This document shows positions 12,427 through 25,762 of a stretch of DNA of 64,000 bases, one piece after another. The DNA is from Alnus glutinosa (taxonomy: Eukaryota; Streptophyta; Magnoliopsida; Fagales; Betulaceae): positions 22,069,628-22,133,627 of the forward strand of contig NC_084897.1 in the NCBI RefSeq assembly GCF_958979055.1, written 5' to 3'. The number at the start of each line of letters is the position of its first letter. The stretch's first letter is position 1. Made by a program: the position numbers and the translations under genes. The notes under the pieces are model-generated. The model had not been told where the DNA came from. It searched no databases and saw only the letters and a list, made by a program, of their open reading frames with translations.

Positions 12427-12680
12427 CGTGCCCAGAAAGCCCACTTTTAAAAAATCTTGCACAGAGAGAGAGAGAGTGAGTAACTGGATGACAGAAACGA
12501 AGGAACCCAAGCTCAAAAAGACCCAAAACAGAGAGAGAGGGAGAGAGGGATACACTAAATAGAAACCAACATGCCCAAAAAAAAAAAAATGCAAAACAGA
12601 GAGAGAGAGGGAGAGAGAGAGGAGCCGACAGAGTGCCCAGTGGATATGCACAAAACCCCTAGAGGTTAGGGTTTTTCTGC
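12427..12680 (-). promoter_or_regulatory. GA-rich 5' leader of the GATA gene
   Basis: Several (GA)n tracts on the plus strand (CT on the coding strand) lie at about 12456-12475, 12530-12550 and 12598-12625, a common leader/core-promoter composition in plants. The reading frame upstream of the GATA start has no stop up to 12939, but its translation is low complexity. Confidence 0.45.
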
Positions 12681-14516
12681 TATGGAATGACGGAAATGCC
12701 CTTGGGTTTGCAGAACATTTGGTGGCAGCACAACCGCCAAATTTTGGTGAGCGGTGGGGCCACGTGTCAGCATGCAGGAGTGGGTGTTTCTCTTCCAGAC
12801 CCGCTCCTCTGTATGCGTAGTGTAATGGCCTGCCGAACGTACGTAGTACTACTCTGTTTGACTGTTTGCACTTTTTTTTTTTCTTATTTTGATTTGATAA
12901 GCAAGGGATGTTTGATTCATAATAATGCTCTTTTGTCACCTTTTAATCGATGTTTTTGCAGAAACTGACAAAACTGCTTTGTTGGTATGGAGGAATGAAA
13001 ACTATGAAAGCAAGAAAGAGAAAGCGTTGTACGTATGAGGATGGATGAGCTTTGTGGGTGAAAGGAGAAACACGACACGAGGCATATAAGTTGGATTGCG
13101 TTATCTTTAAATGCAAGTGTTTTTGTTTTTTTAATTACTGACATCCGATCCACTTCATGATCATGATGATCGATCGATCATTGAGGATTTGAGGTACGTA
13201 CGAGGAAGGAACAAGATATACTGATGTAATAATAATTGATGCTCTTTAGACCCACTTGCTCCCTTTCCCCATTTGATTATGAAAAAAAGAAAAAATTGAT
13301 GCTCTTTAGATGTTTCCAATTCATTGAGGATTTTTAGTGCCTTAAAAACGCTTTTCTTCCCCTTCTTTCACCCTCAATACCGCACCATTTGTAAAAAGAA
13401 TGAGACAAGAGAACAAAGAAAATTACAAGCACTACACATTAATTTCAAATTCGGAATAACTCTATTTATCAAAAAATTTAAGAAGAATTTCACTTATAAT
13501 AACTCTCCAATTTTTTATCATTTTTAAAAAAACGTACCCAAATTTTAAATAGTGTCAATTTATGGTATCTATCTTTTAAATTTATCAATTTCAACATTCC
13601 GTTAAAATTTCCCGTTAAATCTTATCAAAATTTCCAAAGAAAAAAATTTGCAAGGATTTAGGTATTTGTCATAATTTAAAGGAATTTGCAAAAATACTGA
13701 TGACTGAATCTTTGAAACTTTTTATAATTTTTTTTTAAAAAAATAAATACAATTTCATTTTAAAATAAATATAATTTTTCTTTTCTTTTCTTTTTTCCTC
13801 TCTCTTAAGATACTAATATATAGAGATGTATTAATTATACACACACTCACATTTTGTGTGAGACCGATTTAATAAACAGTTCATATCTTTCGATTTTAAC
13901 CTGCTAATTTCGTGTTGAGTTCATATCGAATTCGCAAGTCGTGTAAAATATTATCGGCTATACCAAAAGCTTATAGAGTTTGCTCTAAAAATATGAAACA
14001 CATGTCATTTCGAAAATACCCAGACAAACATAAAAAAGTGCATGCCGAGATTGATTCTATTCAGAACTAGTTTCCTTGGGCGAACAATATAGTCAGAGAA
14101 GAGTACAATTAAAAGCTTCCCTCCAAGAAACCCTGAAAATGGAAGAATCATTGTGGAGACAGAAATCAAGAGTTACTGCTCACGGGTAGTGATCTCAATA
14201 CCAAATATTTTAATTTATCCACAATTATAAGGAGGTGAAGGAATTTCCTGCACAAATGAAGAGAGGATATGGATTTCAAATAGGAACGAAATTGGAGAGT
14301 GATTCACTAACAATTTTAAGAAATTGGTAAACAATTCAATCAATAACTTTTTATTAGCATTCAAACAATAAAAACATAATTTTTTCACTTTTTCTTTAAA
14401 AAATTTCAAAACTTCTTTTTTCTTTATATTACATCATTCACTTTTTACTACTATTCGAACAAAAACTTCATTACCAAATTGTTTACCAAACATACCCGTT
14501 TTCTTCCCACACTTGA
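12681..14516. other. Intergenic DNA upstream of the GATA gene
   Basis: No gene seen. A stretch near 13815-13870 (ACACACACTCACATTTTGTGTGAG) resembles one arm of the small palindrome at about 18540-18660. Confidence 0.5.
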
Positions 14517-14760
14517 TGATATGGGGGTGGTTAGGCCACCCCAAGAGTCAAATCCCTTTTTCTTTTCTTTTTTTCTTTTTTTTTTACATTGCATTGCATT
14601 ATTAGGTGGCTAAATCACCCCATGGGCCATGGGGGTTGTTACCCTCAGGCTAAAAGGGAGTGGCTCAAAGCTTTTGGGGGTGGTTTTAGCCACCCTATTT
14701 TGCTATTTGTGGGAGGCCGAACTCACCCAAGGGCCATGGGGTGGCTCTAGACACCCTTGT
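14517..14760. repeat. Fragment of the GGGGTGGCC foldback family
   Basis: It contains GGGTGGTTAGGCCACCCC and later GGGGTGGTTTTAGCCACCC motifs, matching the centre of the large foldback at 16240-18000. Terminal arms are absent. Confidence 0.5.
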
Positions 14761-14928
14761 TTTTTGTTTTTTTTTTTTCATAAAGTATTTTTTTTTAATG
14801 TTTTTAGTTTTTTAATTTCTAGGGTAAAGTACATAGGTCTAATTCTTACTTGATAGGGGTGGGTACACGAAATGGTTTTGCCTTAGAGGGGTTCATTGTC
14901 TTAAAAAAAAAAAAAAAAAAAAAAAAAA

Positions 14929-15335
14929 GGCTAAAGTTCACATACTTTTCAAACTACCATTGACAATGTCCCTCCAAACTTTTAATTTGGACAATGCCCC
15001 CCCATTCCCTCCTTCCCAAACTATTAAAAATTGTCAATATTCCTCTCAATGACGAAAATACTCTTAATAAAATAAATAATAAATAATAATTCAAAAGAAA
15101 ACTAAAACTAAATAAATAAATAAAATACATTAACATCAAGGGTGGCCAAATTTGAAAGTTTTTCGTTTTTTTTTTTTAAAAAAAATTAAAATTAAAATTT
15201 GAGTTTTTTTTAAAAATTAATAATTTTGGTCATTTTTGTTGCATTGTGGGGTATATTGACAATGTTTTAATAGTTTAGAGAAGACATTATCAATTTGGTG
15301 GTAGTTTGAGGTGATGCATGGACTTTTCTATAATT
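14929..15335. mobile_element. Foldback element, CTACCA-type arms
   Basis: The left arm (CAAACTACCATTGACAATG...GTCAATATTCCTC) and the right arm are inverted copies of about 110-130 bp around an AT-rich centre. It belongs with elements at 33110-34265 and 39953-40266. Confidence 0.65.
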
Positions 15336-16230
15336 TTTAATTAGGTATAGAGACACAAGATTTTAAAGAAAAATTCTAACAAATATGTGAGATTGAACTT
15401 TGTTTTTTTTTTTTTTTAAGTTCGATATACTAAGCTTTTAAATTTTAGAATAATGTTGTAAGAATGATAAAAAAAAAATTCAGGAGGGTGATTCATTACT
15501 ACTATTATTATTATTTATACACCATGAGCCAAATCAGTTAAATTAAGAGAAGGAAACCGAGGAGGAGCAGCACATTCATCCAAAAAACAAAACTGAGCAA
15601 GGAGGGACAGAAAGTGAGCAGCTAATACCCGTAGGAGGAGGAGATGACAGAATGACAAAGAAAGCACCGAAACGCCATTCTTTTTTGTACCGGAGACAAA
15701 AAAAGACAAAAAACCCCTCAACCCTCAACAAAGAGGACCACAGAGACCCCAACCCTCCCTCAATAAATAAATATATTATTTTAATAACACCTTCCACAAA
15801 TTTTGTTTACAAAAGTGCCTGAAAAACAGATTTTGGTCTGCCTTTCTCGAATTATGCAAATCAACCAACCAAATTGGTTAAATAATGGCCTGCTTTTCAC
15901 TTCCCCATACTTCAGACCAGTATCCATCAAAAGAAGAGCCTTGAAATCTCTCTCTCTCTTTCTCTTTCTCTTTCTCTTTTTTCTGTCGAGTCTGTCCATC
16001 TCTCCCTAGAAGGAGAAAATATTGTAAGCTAATTTCCTCGGTAAAATGAAATCATGCCAAAAATTGTTTCTTTGTATGCTTCTCATGTACCAAGGATGTG
16101 TATCTATATATACACACACAGACATGTAACTCCTTTCCATTAAATATTCCAAGACCAATTTTCGCTTTTTAATCTTTAATTAGGAATAAGCTACTGTACC
16201 GGGAGTAGAGTTTTTTGTGAAGGTTATTAT
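15336..16230. other. Intergenic DNA, no gene seen
   Basis: Overlapping open frames at 15515-16009 on both strands show no domain and no splice-supported extension. A (CT)n run is at about 15947-15980. Confidence 0.5.
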
Positions 16231-16239
16231 TTAAATTTA

Positions 16240-18000
16240 GGGTTAAATACTTATTTGCTCCATGTACTTTACGATCTTTATTTTTTGTATTCCCAGTTTT
16301 ACTTTTTATCAAATTTGGTACCTGTGGTATATGAAAAGACGAAAATGGTACCTCCGTCCAAAATTAACGTCCAGCCACATCATCATACATGTGTCGACGT
16401 ACATGCGTGACACCTATCCCGGTGACACACCTCAGCGCTGACGTGGCTATAATTTTTTTTTAATGATTTCTTATGCTATAATTTTTTTTTAATGATTTCT
16501 TATATATATATTAAAAAAAATCTGGGGTGGCTGCCACCTCCATTTTGGCCAAGAGAGTGGCTCAAGTACCATTTCTGATACTTATTTAAACCACAGGGGG
16601 CACATCATGAAATTTAAAAAACCACAGGGGTATATATTGGAAATAAAATTTGTGTTTAAGTAACAAACATTTGGTCATTTTTTGAGTTATATCAATTGGC
16701 CACGCATATAATCTTATGTTTCCAATTGATACACATTACTTTATTTGTGTATGAAGTACCATTTGTGATATAATTACAAAACTAAAGTACCATTTCTGGT
16801 ACTTATTAAAACCACATGAGACACATCATGAAATGTATAAAACCACATGAGTGTATATTGGAAAAAAAAAAATTGTGATTTTTAATTTTAAGGGTTTTTA
16901 AAAAAAAAATAATTCTAGGGGTGGCTTTGGGCTAAAAGGGGGTGGCCGGCCACCCCCATTTTGGCCAAGGGGGTGGCTCAGCCACCTCCAGACCGGCTGG
17001 TTTGGGGGTGGCCGGACCACCCCCAAAGGGCCAAAGTGAGAAAAAAAAAAAAAAAAAATTAGGGACCACCCCCAAGGGCCACGAGGGTGGTTCAGCCACC
17101 CCCAAGGGCCAGAACCTAATTTTTTATTTATTTTGTTTTTTTTCACTTTGGCCCTTGGGGGTTGCCGAACAACCCCCATGGGCCACGGGGGTGGTTCAGC
17201 CACCCCCAAATCGGCCGGTCTGGAGGTGGCCGAGCCACCCCCTTGGCCAAAATGGGGGTGGCCGGCCACCCCCATGTGGCCCTCAGCCACCCCTAGATTA
17301 TTATTTTTTTAAAAAAAAAATAAAGCCCTTAAAATTAAAAACCACAATTTTTTTTTTCCAATTTATACCCTTGTGGTTTTATACATTTCATGATGTGCCC
17401 CATGTGGGTTTTAATAAGTACCAGAAATGGTACTTTAGTTTTGTAATTATATCACAAATGGTACTTCATACACAAATAAAGTAATGTGTAACAATTGGAA
17501 ACACAAAATTATATGCGTAGCCAATTGATATAACCCAAAAAATTACCAAATGTTTGTTACTTAAACACAATTTTTTTTTCCAATATATACCCTTGTGGTT
17601 TTATAGATTCCATGATGTGCCCCTGTGGTTTGAATAAGTATCAGAAATGGTACCTTGAAGGTGGTTCAGCCACTCCCTTGGCCAAAATGGGGTAGCAGCC
17701 ATCCCAGATTTTTATTTTTATTTTTTTATTATTTTTTTAAATATATATATATATATAAGAAATCATTAAAATAATAATAATAAAAAATTGTAGCCACGTC
17801 AGCGTTGAGGTGTGTCACGGGGACAGGTGTCGCGCATGTACGCCGACACCTATATGATGACGTGGCTGGACGTTAATTTTAGACGGAGGTATCATTTCCG
17901 TCTTTTCATATACCACATATACCAAATTTGATAAAAAGTAAAACTGAGAGGGCAAAATATAAAAGTCGTAAAGCATAGGGGTGTATAGGCTATTTAACCC
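16240..18000. mobile_element. 1.76-kb nested foldback (Mutator-like, non-autonomous)
   Basis: The element begins GGGTTAAATA and ends TATTTAACCC, flanked by direct 9-bp copies of TTAAATTTA (16231-16239 and 18001-18009). The outer arms (about 16240-16470 and 17770-18000) include TTTACTTTTTATCAAATTTG and AATTAACGTCCAGCCAC in inverted order. Inside is a second inverted layer (about 16560-16900 and 17340-17655), with the GTACCATTTCTG..TACTTATT..AAACCACA block present twice per arm. The centre is GC-rich, built of GGGGTGGCC/GGCCACCCC units. No transposase is encoded. The two long frames across the centre (16898-17290 minus, 16942-17484 plus) mirror each other because of the palindrome and are not genes. 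Confidence 0.85.
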
Positions 18001-18159
18001 TTAAATTTATTTGAGCTAATTAACCAAATGCAAATACTCTTACGACTTGGGCTACATACCAAGTGACACATAATCAAACTCAGATCCTATATATATGTTT
18101 TTTTAAAAAGCAACTGCATATTTGTAGCTAGCAATTTCAAATGGTAAACATTTATCCTA

Positions 18160-18499
18160 AGTTGGATCTCTTTCACTCTTTGCTACCGCATTAGCACAAC
18201 TATTGTGTTACAGTATTGCCCAAACTTCTCAGAACGTGTACCTGAAAGCAGTTATCAGAATTTAGAGAAACAAATTCGAGTCATCATTCTGTACTGCCTC
18301 CAATTCAACTTGCAGATTAGTCATATGCTAAACAGGTTTTTGGCCCCAAAAATCCCTTCATCCATCTTCCATGGAAGTCTGAAATAAACCCACCTCCTTT
18401 CCTCTCCAGCTTACCTACATTTCCCTGGATCCATCTGCGTAGGAACTTGAACCAATTTACTGGATTGGGCAGTCTGAACAGTCGTGAGCAAAAGTGCAT
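18160..18499 (-). pseudogene. LINE ribonuclease H fragment
   Basis: The minus-strand frame contains NWFKFLRRWIQGN, then GGGFISDFHGRWMKGF, matching the start of the RVT_3 RNase H domain of plant L1 LINEs (W-x-K-x-N..DG...GG-x-RD..G.W..GF). The catalytic N-x-D-G is altered and a frameshift follows before a recognisable LQVELEAVQ. Non-functional. Confidence 0.6.
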
Positions 18500-18539
18500 G
18501 CAATTATTACCTAGCTGGTAGCAAAAGTGTATGCAATTA

Positions 18540-18660
18540 GGGATGTGTTATTTGTACACACAATACACTCATATTTTGTGTAGGATCTATGCACGTGGGT
18601 GGGTCTTATATGCACTAGTCTCACACCAAATATGAGTATATACAAATATTATGGCTATTA
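18540..18660. mobile_element. Small palindromic MITE
   Basis: Inverted arms around TTTGTACACACAATACACTCATATTTTG and its partner ending TATACAAATATTA. TSD not resolved. Confidence 0.45.
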
Positions 18661-20268
18661 GCCATGCAGTTATTACCTAGATGGTTCCTTCCGAATGAGT
18701 ATCCTCTCAAATTATTTGTCCAAATTTAAGAAAATTCAGGCATGTGATTGTGAAATACCACTTATGATATCTACCTAACTGGATAAGTAATTAGTGTTTC
18801 ATAATCATTTGCCAAAATTCTCTTAAGTTTGAACAAATAAATTAAGGGGATATGTTTGTTGCACAACGCCACAACCCACTTACACAACTACACAACCCAA
18901 GATACATTGGTGGAACTCATGCATGATAGAGTCATATAAAAATTGTATAAATAAGTTGTGCAAGAACCATTTTCCTAAATTGAGAAAGTCCTAATCCGTT
19001 CCATAAACGGCTGGAAACCGGTATGTTTTTGTTTTAAAGCAAGAGTTACTTTGCAAAATGAGTAATTGAGTTGGAAAATGACTCAAATTGTGGCAGGAAA
19101 AAAAAAATCTATTATTTAATTTAGTACAAAAGTATCACTGGGTCAACTAATTATATTTTCATTTGTTGTTGACCGTTGAACCTCAAACCTCACGGGAAAC
19201 AATAAATATCACTAAGAACTGATAGGGTGTTTGAAAAATCACAGAACCGAGCAATTCCTCAAAAATATAATCAGTTTCAAATTTATGTTTCTTTGAGGAT
19301 TAGCGATATCAATAACAAGAATATTAAATCTACCGTCCACATTTACAGCATGAACATTCTCTCTCAGCCGATCCCGTGACAACTACTTAAGTGAACATGT
19401 TCTAAGTTGTCTACGAGGAAAAACAATCTATAAACAAAATGGTCAGAATCACAGCAGATCAAAATTTTAATATCGTATAATTACTTGATCACGTGCAATC
19501 CGATCAAAAAAGATAAAAAGGCATCTTGGAGCTGTTATATCAATAATACTAGAAACTCGTTTTCCTTCAATGCCATTTAGACAACTTTTCATATCAAACC
19601 AACAAAATGGTATACCCTACGCAATACAATTTTGACTCAAGGGAAAAAAAAAATAAAAAAAAAAATAAAAAAAATCACAACATACAATGGCAAGGAACAG
19701 AAAATTCCAATATCCCTCATAGCTACAAGTGTCCATCGAGAGAGTTTGGGAGTGCAAAAATCACCCGGCAACAGACATACTCCACTTCTATGCCAATTAA
19801 GACAATAGAAACAAATTATGAGACTCAACATCAACTTTATAGGAGAGCCCAGTCACCTGGGATAACGATTCCCCAAACAGAGAGCTGTGGCTCCACATTC
19901 TTGTTGCAGAGCAATAGATTCTAGTTCGTCATGTAACCAATCCCAGTATCCTCCTCTAAAATCCAGCCGTTGCCAACACCCAGCCAGTCCAGCACCCCCC
20001 ATAAAATCACTCCCAATAATGGACCAAAGAGGACCCAAAAACGACAAGACACCTGACCTGACCCCAACTATTCTTCCACCACCAATTCCTGCTATAATTT
20101 AAAAAGGATTTATGTTAAGAACTTAAGAACATCAATGGCAAACATAAAGTAGCCATCTATGCACAGTTTGGGATACATATTCTATGAATTAATCACACTA
20201 CCCAGAGCAAAAACTAATTGAATAAAAGCACTACATGGGACCAAGTGTAAACCAGTATGAAGATACCT
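18661..20268. other. 3' flank of importin-alpha and spacer
   Basis: No gene seen. The part next to 20268 is probably 3' UTR of the importin-alpha gene. Short frames at 19607-20102 are low complexity. Confidence 0.5.
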
Positions 20269-23200
20269 TCAGTTGAAGTTAAATCCACCAGAAGGAACAG
20301 AAGGAATCTCACTCCCCCCAAAGTTGAATGCAGTCTGGGGAGCATCACCCGGTGGCATCGTATCATCATCTTCCTCCAGCCAATATGTCTCAAGAATTTT
20401 CACAGCTTTCTCATAAATCTCTGTGTTGTCATGACTCTGGAGATTCTCGATTTTCTCTAGCCCCTCAGCATCATCAATCAGTTGAGCATAGAGATTTACA
20501 TCTCCAGTAGTTCCCAAATTCTTCTCAGCTTCCCCTACCTTCAATATGTTTTCAAGCCCTTCCAAACAAACCGTGACAATCCTCGGATCAGGGCAGATGA
20601 GAAGATCACACAAGGGTTTGATGCACCCCTGATTTACTAAATACCTGTAACCGGCAAAGAGATATAAAATCTGCAAGCTAAACAGACTTTCAAAGACAAT
20701 CTAAGACAAGGAAACAAGGTTTATTTCATACTTGATTTGTTCATGAGAACCACCAGATGTGGCATTTGAGATTGCCCATGCAGCCTCTTTCTTGATATCA
20801 AACTCAGCATTTTGGAGCAGATGAACAAGGGGGACAATAATATTAGCCTCAATAACAGCCTGTAAAATGTTATAATACATCATTCTGTGGCCATAGTTGA
20901 TGGAAATTGTGTATATAATTCCAAATTCTATGAAACCTAGACAAGAAAAAAAACTACAGTTAAAGAGAAGATAGATAAATTCATGTTTGAAAAACTTGAT
21001 CTATAAGTTACCTGAATCTGCTCCTTGTTACCAGCAGTGATATTGGAAATAGTCCAGCAAGCTTCCTTCTTGATGCTCTTTTTATAATTATTGGTCAATA
21101 GGTTCAACAGGCAAGGAAGAGCATTATGGTTGATAATAACCTAAGTAGCAACAGAACTCATTAGTTGAAAGTGAGACAAATAAAAATTTCAACTTGAACA
21201 ACAGGATTTTCAGATTGGAGAATTAATGTTAAATGGAACAAACCAGTGACAAATTGAAAAGAGAATATCACTTAAGAGGGGAAGGGGTGGGGTATTTACA
21301 GGATGTTGATCAACTGTAATACGTAAGTTAGTGGCATAATGTAGATAATTGCTTCCAATTTAATTGTTTCACATCCATCTACAAATAAACAAATCTTGTG
21401 TGTTTAAAATGTGATAATTACAATGCTTCAAGGAAAAAAGCAAAAAGAACAGGAAGAACTATTGGATGACAATCATGAACAAGCTTCATCTGATTCTATA
21501 AGTTAGTAAAAGTAATAACAAATCCAACCCTAAATTTATAGTTATATGAGGCTTCCTAATCAACTGAATGCCAATCAATCCAAATTTCTAATAAGGCTGT
21601 TTTCTTTAGCTGTCAAGCCTTTTCTTTTTAATTTTTTTATCTGTGATCATGTTGTGCCAATTTAGTTGGTAAGAGCAATATTGCAGAAAGCCAGAAAGAA
21701 ACTCCATTTTGTGTCTGGAAGGCTAGAAGTCTCGAAAGACAGGAGGGTAACTTCTCTCAAGACACGCATAAAGCAGGGGGGAGAAATAAAGAAAGCTAAC
21801 TTGTTAATTATGTCCAGCAAAGCGCAATGCCTATTCAATTACTTCTTCGGAAAAGCACAACTTGTTTGTTCTTCTTTTCCGCTTTTGTTTGTGGAACGAA
21901 ATGAAGTTTTACTTTGAAAAATAAAACAAGTAAAATCAATCCAAGTTTTTATCTTTATGCATGTCTCATTGCTACATTGAGCAAGTCCAAATAAGACTAA
22001 ACTATCGTCTGATCTAATACAGTAAAAGACCTTGTAAGAATGAGCAACTAAGTTCAGTTTTCAACAGACAAATTCTCCACATAGTTATAAAAATGTCTCT
22101 CCATCTATGAGCTTCGATTTACCAGATGCCATGGAACTCAAGAAAATTACGGAAGACAAATATTCTGAGATTGTGTACCAAAACCCATGATGACTATATA
22201 AATGAATACGAAACAAATGGATATACATTTGCACAACTAAGGTGACACGCAATCAGTATTATGCACAGATCACAAACTAACAATTTAGAATTAAAAAGTC
22301 AGCTATATCTCTTTTTATTCTTCCCAGAATTTTAGAAAGAGAAGAGTAAATTCATAACATTTCAAGGGGCAACAGGTTCCAATACCTGAGTCTGCATGTC
22401 ATCCCCAGTGACAATATTTCCAACTGTACGAAGAGCAGGAATGAGCACTGAAGGAGATGGGTGACTGAAAAATGCCAGGAAAGCTTAGAATATGAATGCA
22501 AAATAGAGAGGTCTAACACCCCCCCCCCCCCCCCCCAAAAAAAAAAAAAGAAGTATTGCTCAACTAGGTTGAAGATCTAAGCACTCACAGTAAAAGCTCA
22601 ACGAGCCGAGGACATACACCTGCTTCAATAACAGCTTGAATTTTGTCATTTGTACCATCAGAAAGATATGAGAGTGCCCAACAAGCATCAGTCAAGACTT
22701 CTTCATCATTTGAATGAATAAGGCGAGCAAGTGCTGGAAGTGCTGGCTTTACCTGTGCAATAAACAGAAAAACGAAACAATTAACCTAGAGGTCAATATA
22801 ACATCTGTCAACATCACAATGATTGATAAACATCCATCCCTCAAAGGAATAGCTACAAAGTTTTTAATAGCCCTAACATCCCTTTACTTACTTTCAGATA
22901 CTCCCTCCATAATAATTGAAATGTCTTAGTTTCCTTTAGGATGTCCCAAATAAATTCCACTTTCTAAAAGTAGAAGTTCTTCTTCAGCTTCTTATATTAC
23001 GCTCATGATTTGTTTTTCAAAAATCAAACAAGATTTTTACTAAAATCATGTCACCTCTAAGACAAAGTAGAGGACAAGAAAGGAATGATATTTTAACCTT
23101 TTCATTAACAACAGAACCATTTAAAACCAGCAATTTATGTTCAGACGGAACAGGTATTATTTTAAACAAATTATATGCCACCATATCATCATCCACAACT

Positions 23201-25370
23201 GCTAGAATAGCCAAACAAAAAGAAAATTATTCAAAATCCAATCTAACTTCATATTGAAGTTACACAGAGTACTCAAGATATCCAACCTGATCAAAATGAG
23301 GCTGTGGCTTTCCTCGGCAAAAATTTGACAATGTCCAGGTAGCATTTCTCAGCATAGAGAGCTTGGCATGCTCGTTTAACTGTGCCAGCAAAGGAAGCAA
23401 AGCCCCATGTCCAAGGACAAGATCGCGGCATCTAGGAGAATCACCAGCAACATTTCCCAACGCCCACACAGCCTGTACATCCAAGAGAAGATGGGAAGGG
23501 GGTAGTTACATGCTGCATTTCACTAAAAAACGCAAACTTGATTCACTAGAGAAGATACTGCAAAAAGTACTAAATATCTAGTCTAAGCCCTTAGATCACT
23601 TATATACCTGCTCGCGGACATCATCACTAGGAGAACCAAGAAGCTTGACAAATATTGGGACAGCCCCATGATCAATTACCACCTTAGTGTTCTCAGATGT
23701 CCCAGAAGCAATGTTAGTCAGAGCCCAAGCCGCTTCAAACTACAAGAAGTTTCAAGCAATCATAATGTTAAAGTCATGGACATATCTAAAAGAATATTAG
23801 ATGGTAGATAGCAGGAATAAACCTGAAGTTGTGGGAAGTCCTCCCTCACGAGAAACTCAACAAAGCGAGGAACAACACCTGACTGTATCACTTCCTCAAT
23901 CGGAGGGCTGCGCTCTGGTGAACAGAAAAATGTAATTAATTGAATCACATACACAGGTAAGATAGATGTATTAGAGAAACCAACTACTCACCAATTGAAA
24001 GCAACTTCCTGAACTGAGTAGTTGCCTCAAGCTGCAGATTACTATCATCACTCCAAACTCCTGCAACCATGGATGGCAGGTGTTCTAACTGCAGTCGAAT
24101 AATTCAACCATAATTAGAATGATAATGGCCAGTAATACCAGTATCACTGGAACAATTCTAAATCATGTTAATTTAACAACTTGAATCACAAATCTTCTTG
24201 TTTACAAAACTTCATTCAAAGAAGTTGTTTGACACTCTTTTTAAAGGACAAGCAAAATAAGAATAATCCATAACGCACTCAATATCATTACATTAACTTG
24301 TCTTGAGAATGCTGACAAACCCTTACAATCACTAAAATTAAATTCAACAAAAGCCCATGCATTGCAAGAGTCTAAAACCACCATTAGTCAATTCAAGCAA
24401 ACGCATAATTCCAAAAAATGCAACTACTATCCATTCATTTGAGCCACACAGGACTAAATTTAAAAGAACAAGTGATCGCTGAACTTGCCAACCCCACAAT
24501 AACATTTAAAAAAAAAAAAAAAGGAACCAAAGCACCAATAATCAATTCAATCAAACCCTGATTCCAAAACAAATCAACAAAATTCACTCTCATTTCAGCT
24601 GCATATGACTTAACACAAGAGGCTACCTAACACCAAGCTCGCAAAACCTTACAATCATTTAAACAAAATCCAGCTAAAACAGTAATAGACAATTCAATCA
24701 AGCTCCAATTTCTGTAAAATTGACAAAATCCACCAAGCCACAAAGCCTTCCAATAAACTCAACACGATCAAGCCCTAACTTCCAATAAAAATCAACACTG
24801 TTCACCTCCATTCTCACTCTACTAAACTAAATTCAAAATGGCAAGTAGCCTTCAAGCTCACAAGCCCTCACCAATTAATAACTCATAATCCAACTAAAAC
24901 ACGAATAAGCGACCCGATCAAACCCTAAATAAAACTAAATTTCATAAAAACCCTAAATCCCAACCTAATTCATCAAAATCATAACCATCGAACTAAAACG
25001 CCAACAAAAAACGATCCAACCGAACCCCAAACATGAGTAAACTCCACCAAAACCTTTACAAACCAAAAGAACATCCAGCTAAAACACCAGTAAACGCCCC
25101 AACCAAAGCGACGATCGAATCGAGCGCTAAGAATAAATTGAACAGGAAATGGGTGGGTACCTTCTTCTCGACAGCGGAGGAGTGGAAAGAGGAAGAGAGG
25201 GGCTGGGACTGGAGGCCCTCGCGGCGCTTCTTGAGGAGGCTCTCCTCCCGGCGGTTCCTCCGGATCTCCACCATCGTGTCCTCCCTCCTCCGCCGTCCCT
25301 CCTCCGCGTCCACTGCCACCTTGTACCGGTTCCGGCGAACCTCGGTCCTCGCACTCGGCCTCAACGACAT
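20269..25370 (-). CDS. Importin subunit alpha (nuclear import receptor)
   Basis: Ten coding exons, all with AG/GT borders: 25370-25161, 24088-23992, 23914-23823, 23739-23608, 23472-23287, 22752-22589, 22464-22386, 21140-21012, 20859-20732, 20644-20269. They total 1,593 nt (530 aa), the normal family length. The N-terminal importin-beta-binding domain is Arg/Lys-rich ([20 protein letters not shown]...LLKKRR). Armadillo repeats follow, with the typical [36 protein letters not shown] and [12 protein letters not shown] helices whose Trp/Asn ladder binds nuclear localisation signals. The acidic C-terminus (LEEDDD) and Gly/Phe/Asn tail GGFNFN match plant importins. It carries cargo to importin-beta in the cytosol and releases it in the nucleus. 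It appears intact; which plant paralogue is unclear. Confidence 0.97.
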
Positions 25371-25760
25371 CGCTTCGCTTTCACACGAAAAAAATTAAAT
25401 AGAATAAGATTAACGGAGCCTTGGAGAAATGGGGCTATTGCAGACAGTGGTGCGGTGTGGTGCGGTGGGTTTCAGAGTTTTGAGTACGAGAGAGAGAGTG
25501 GGTTATATAGCGCTTTTGTGGAGACTAGTGGAGGGAAATGAGGCTCGGATCGGCGGGGATTTACGGGTGTGCCATTGCGGGGCTTTTGAATTTGAAGGTG
25601 TCGCAGAAAAAGATGACTTTTGGTGGAAAAGGAAATGGTTACTGCCACTGGCTTTTAAATTTAAAGGGGGGCACACGACGTCGTTTATACCGTGGACTTA
25701 TACTTCCACCAGTTTTACCTGTATTCCGGCTTTTTGCTGCGGTACAAATAATAAGATAAG
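25371..25760 (-). promoter_or_regulatory. 5' leader and promoter region of importin-alpha
   Basis: A GA tract lies at about 25489-25498, directly upstream of the start. Open plus-strand frames here are unrelated to any known domain. Confidence 0.4.
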
Positions 25761-25762
25761 TA

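Noticed and set aside
12397-12939. 180-residue frame containing the GATA start
   Set aside because: Its upstream part is a read-through of GA-rich leader with low-complexity Leu/Ser; the real start MDLTEK fits the family N-terminus and an intron follows six codons later.
16898-17484. Long proline/glycine-rich frames on both strands
   Set aside because: They translate the GGGGTGGCC palindrome and are mirror images of each other; they are repeat artefacts, not genes.
25033-25541. Plus-strand frames opposite importin-alpha exon 1
   Set aside because: They are antisense shadows of the Arg-rich importin-beta-binding domain exon and its leader.
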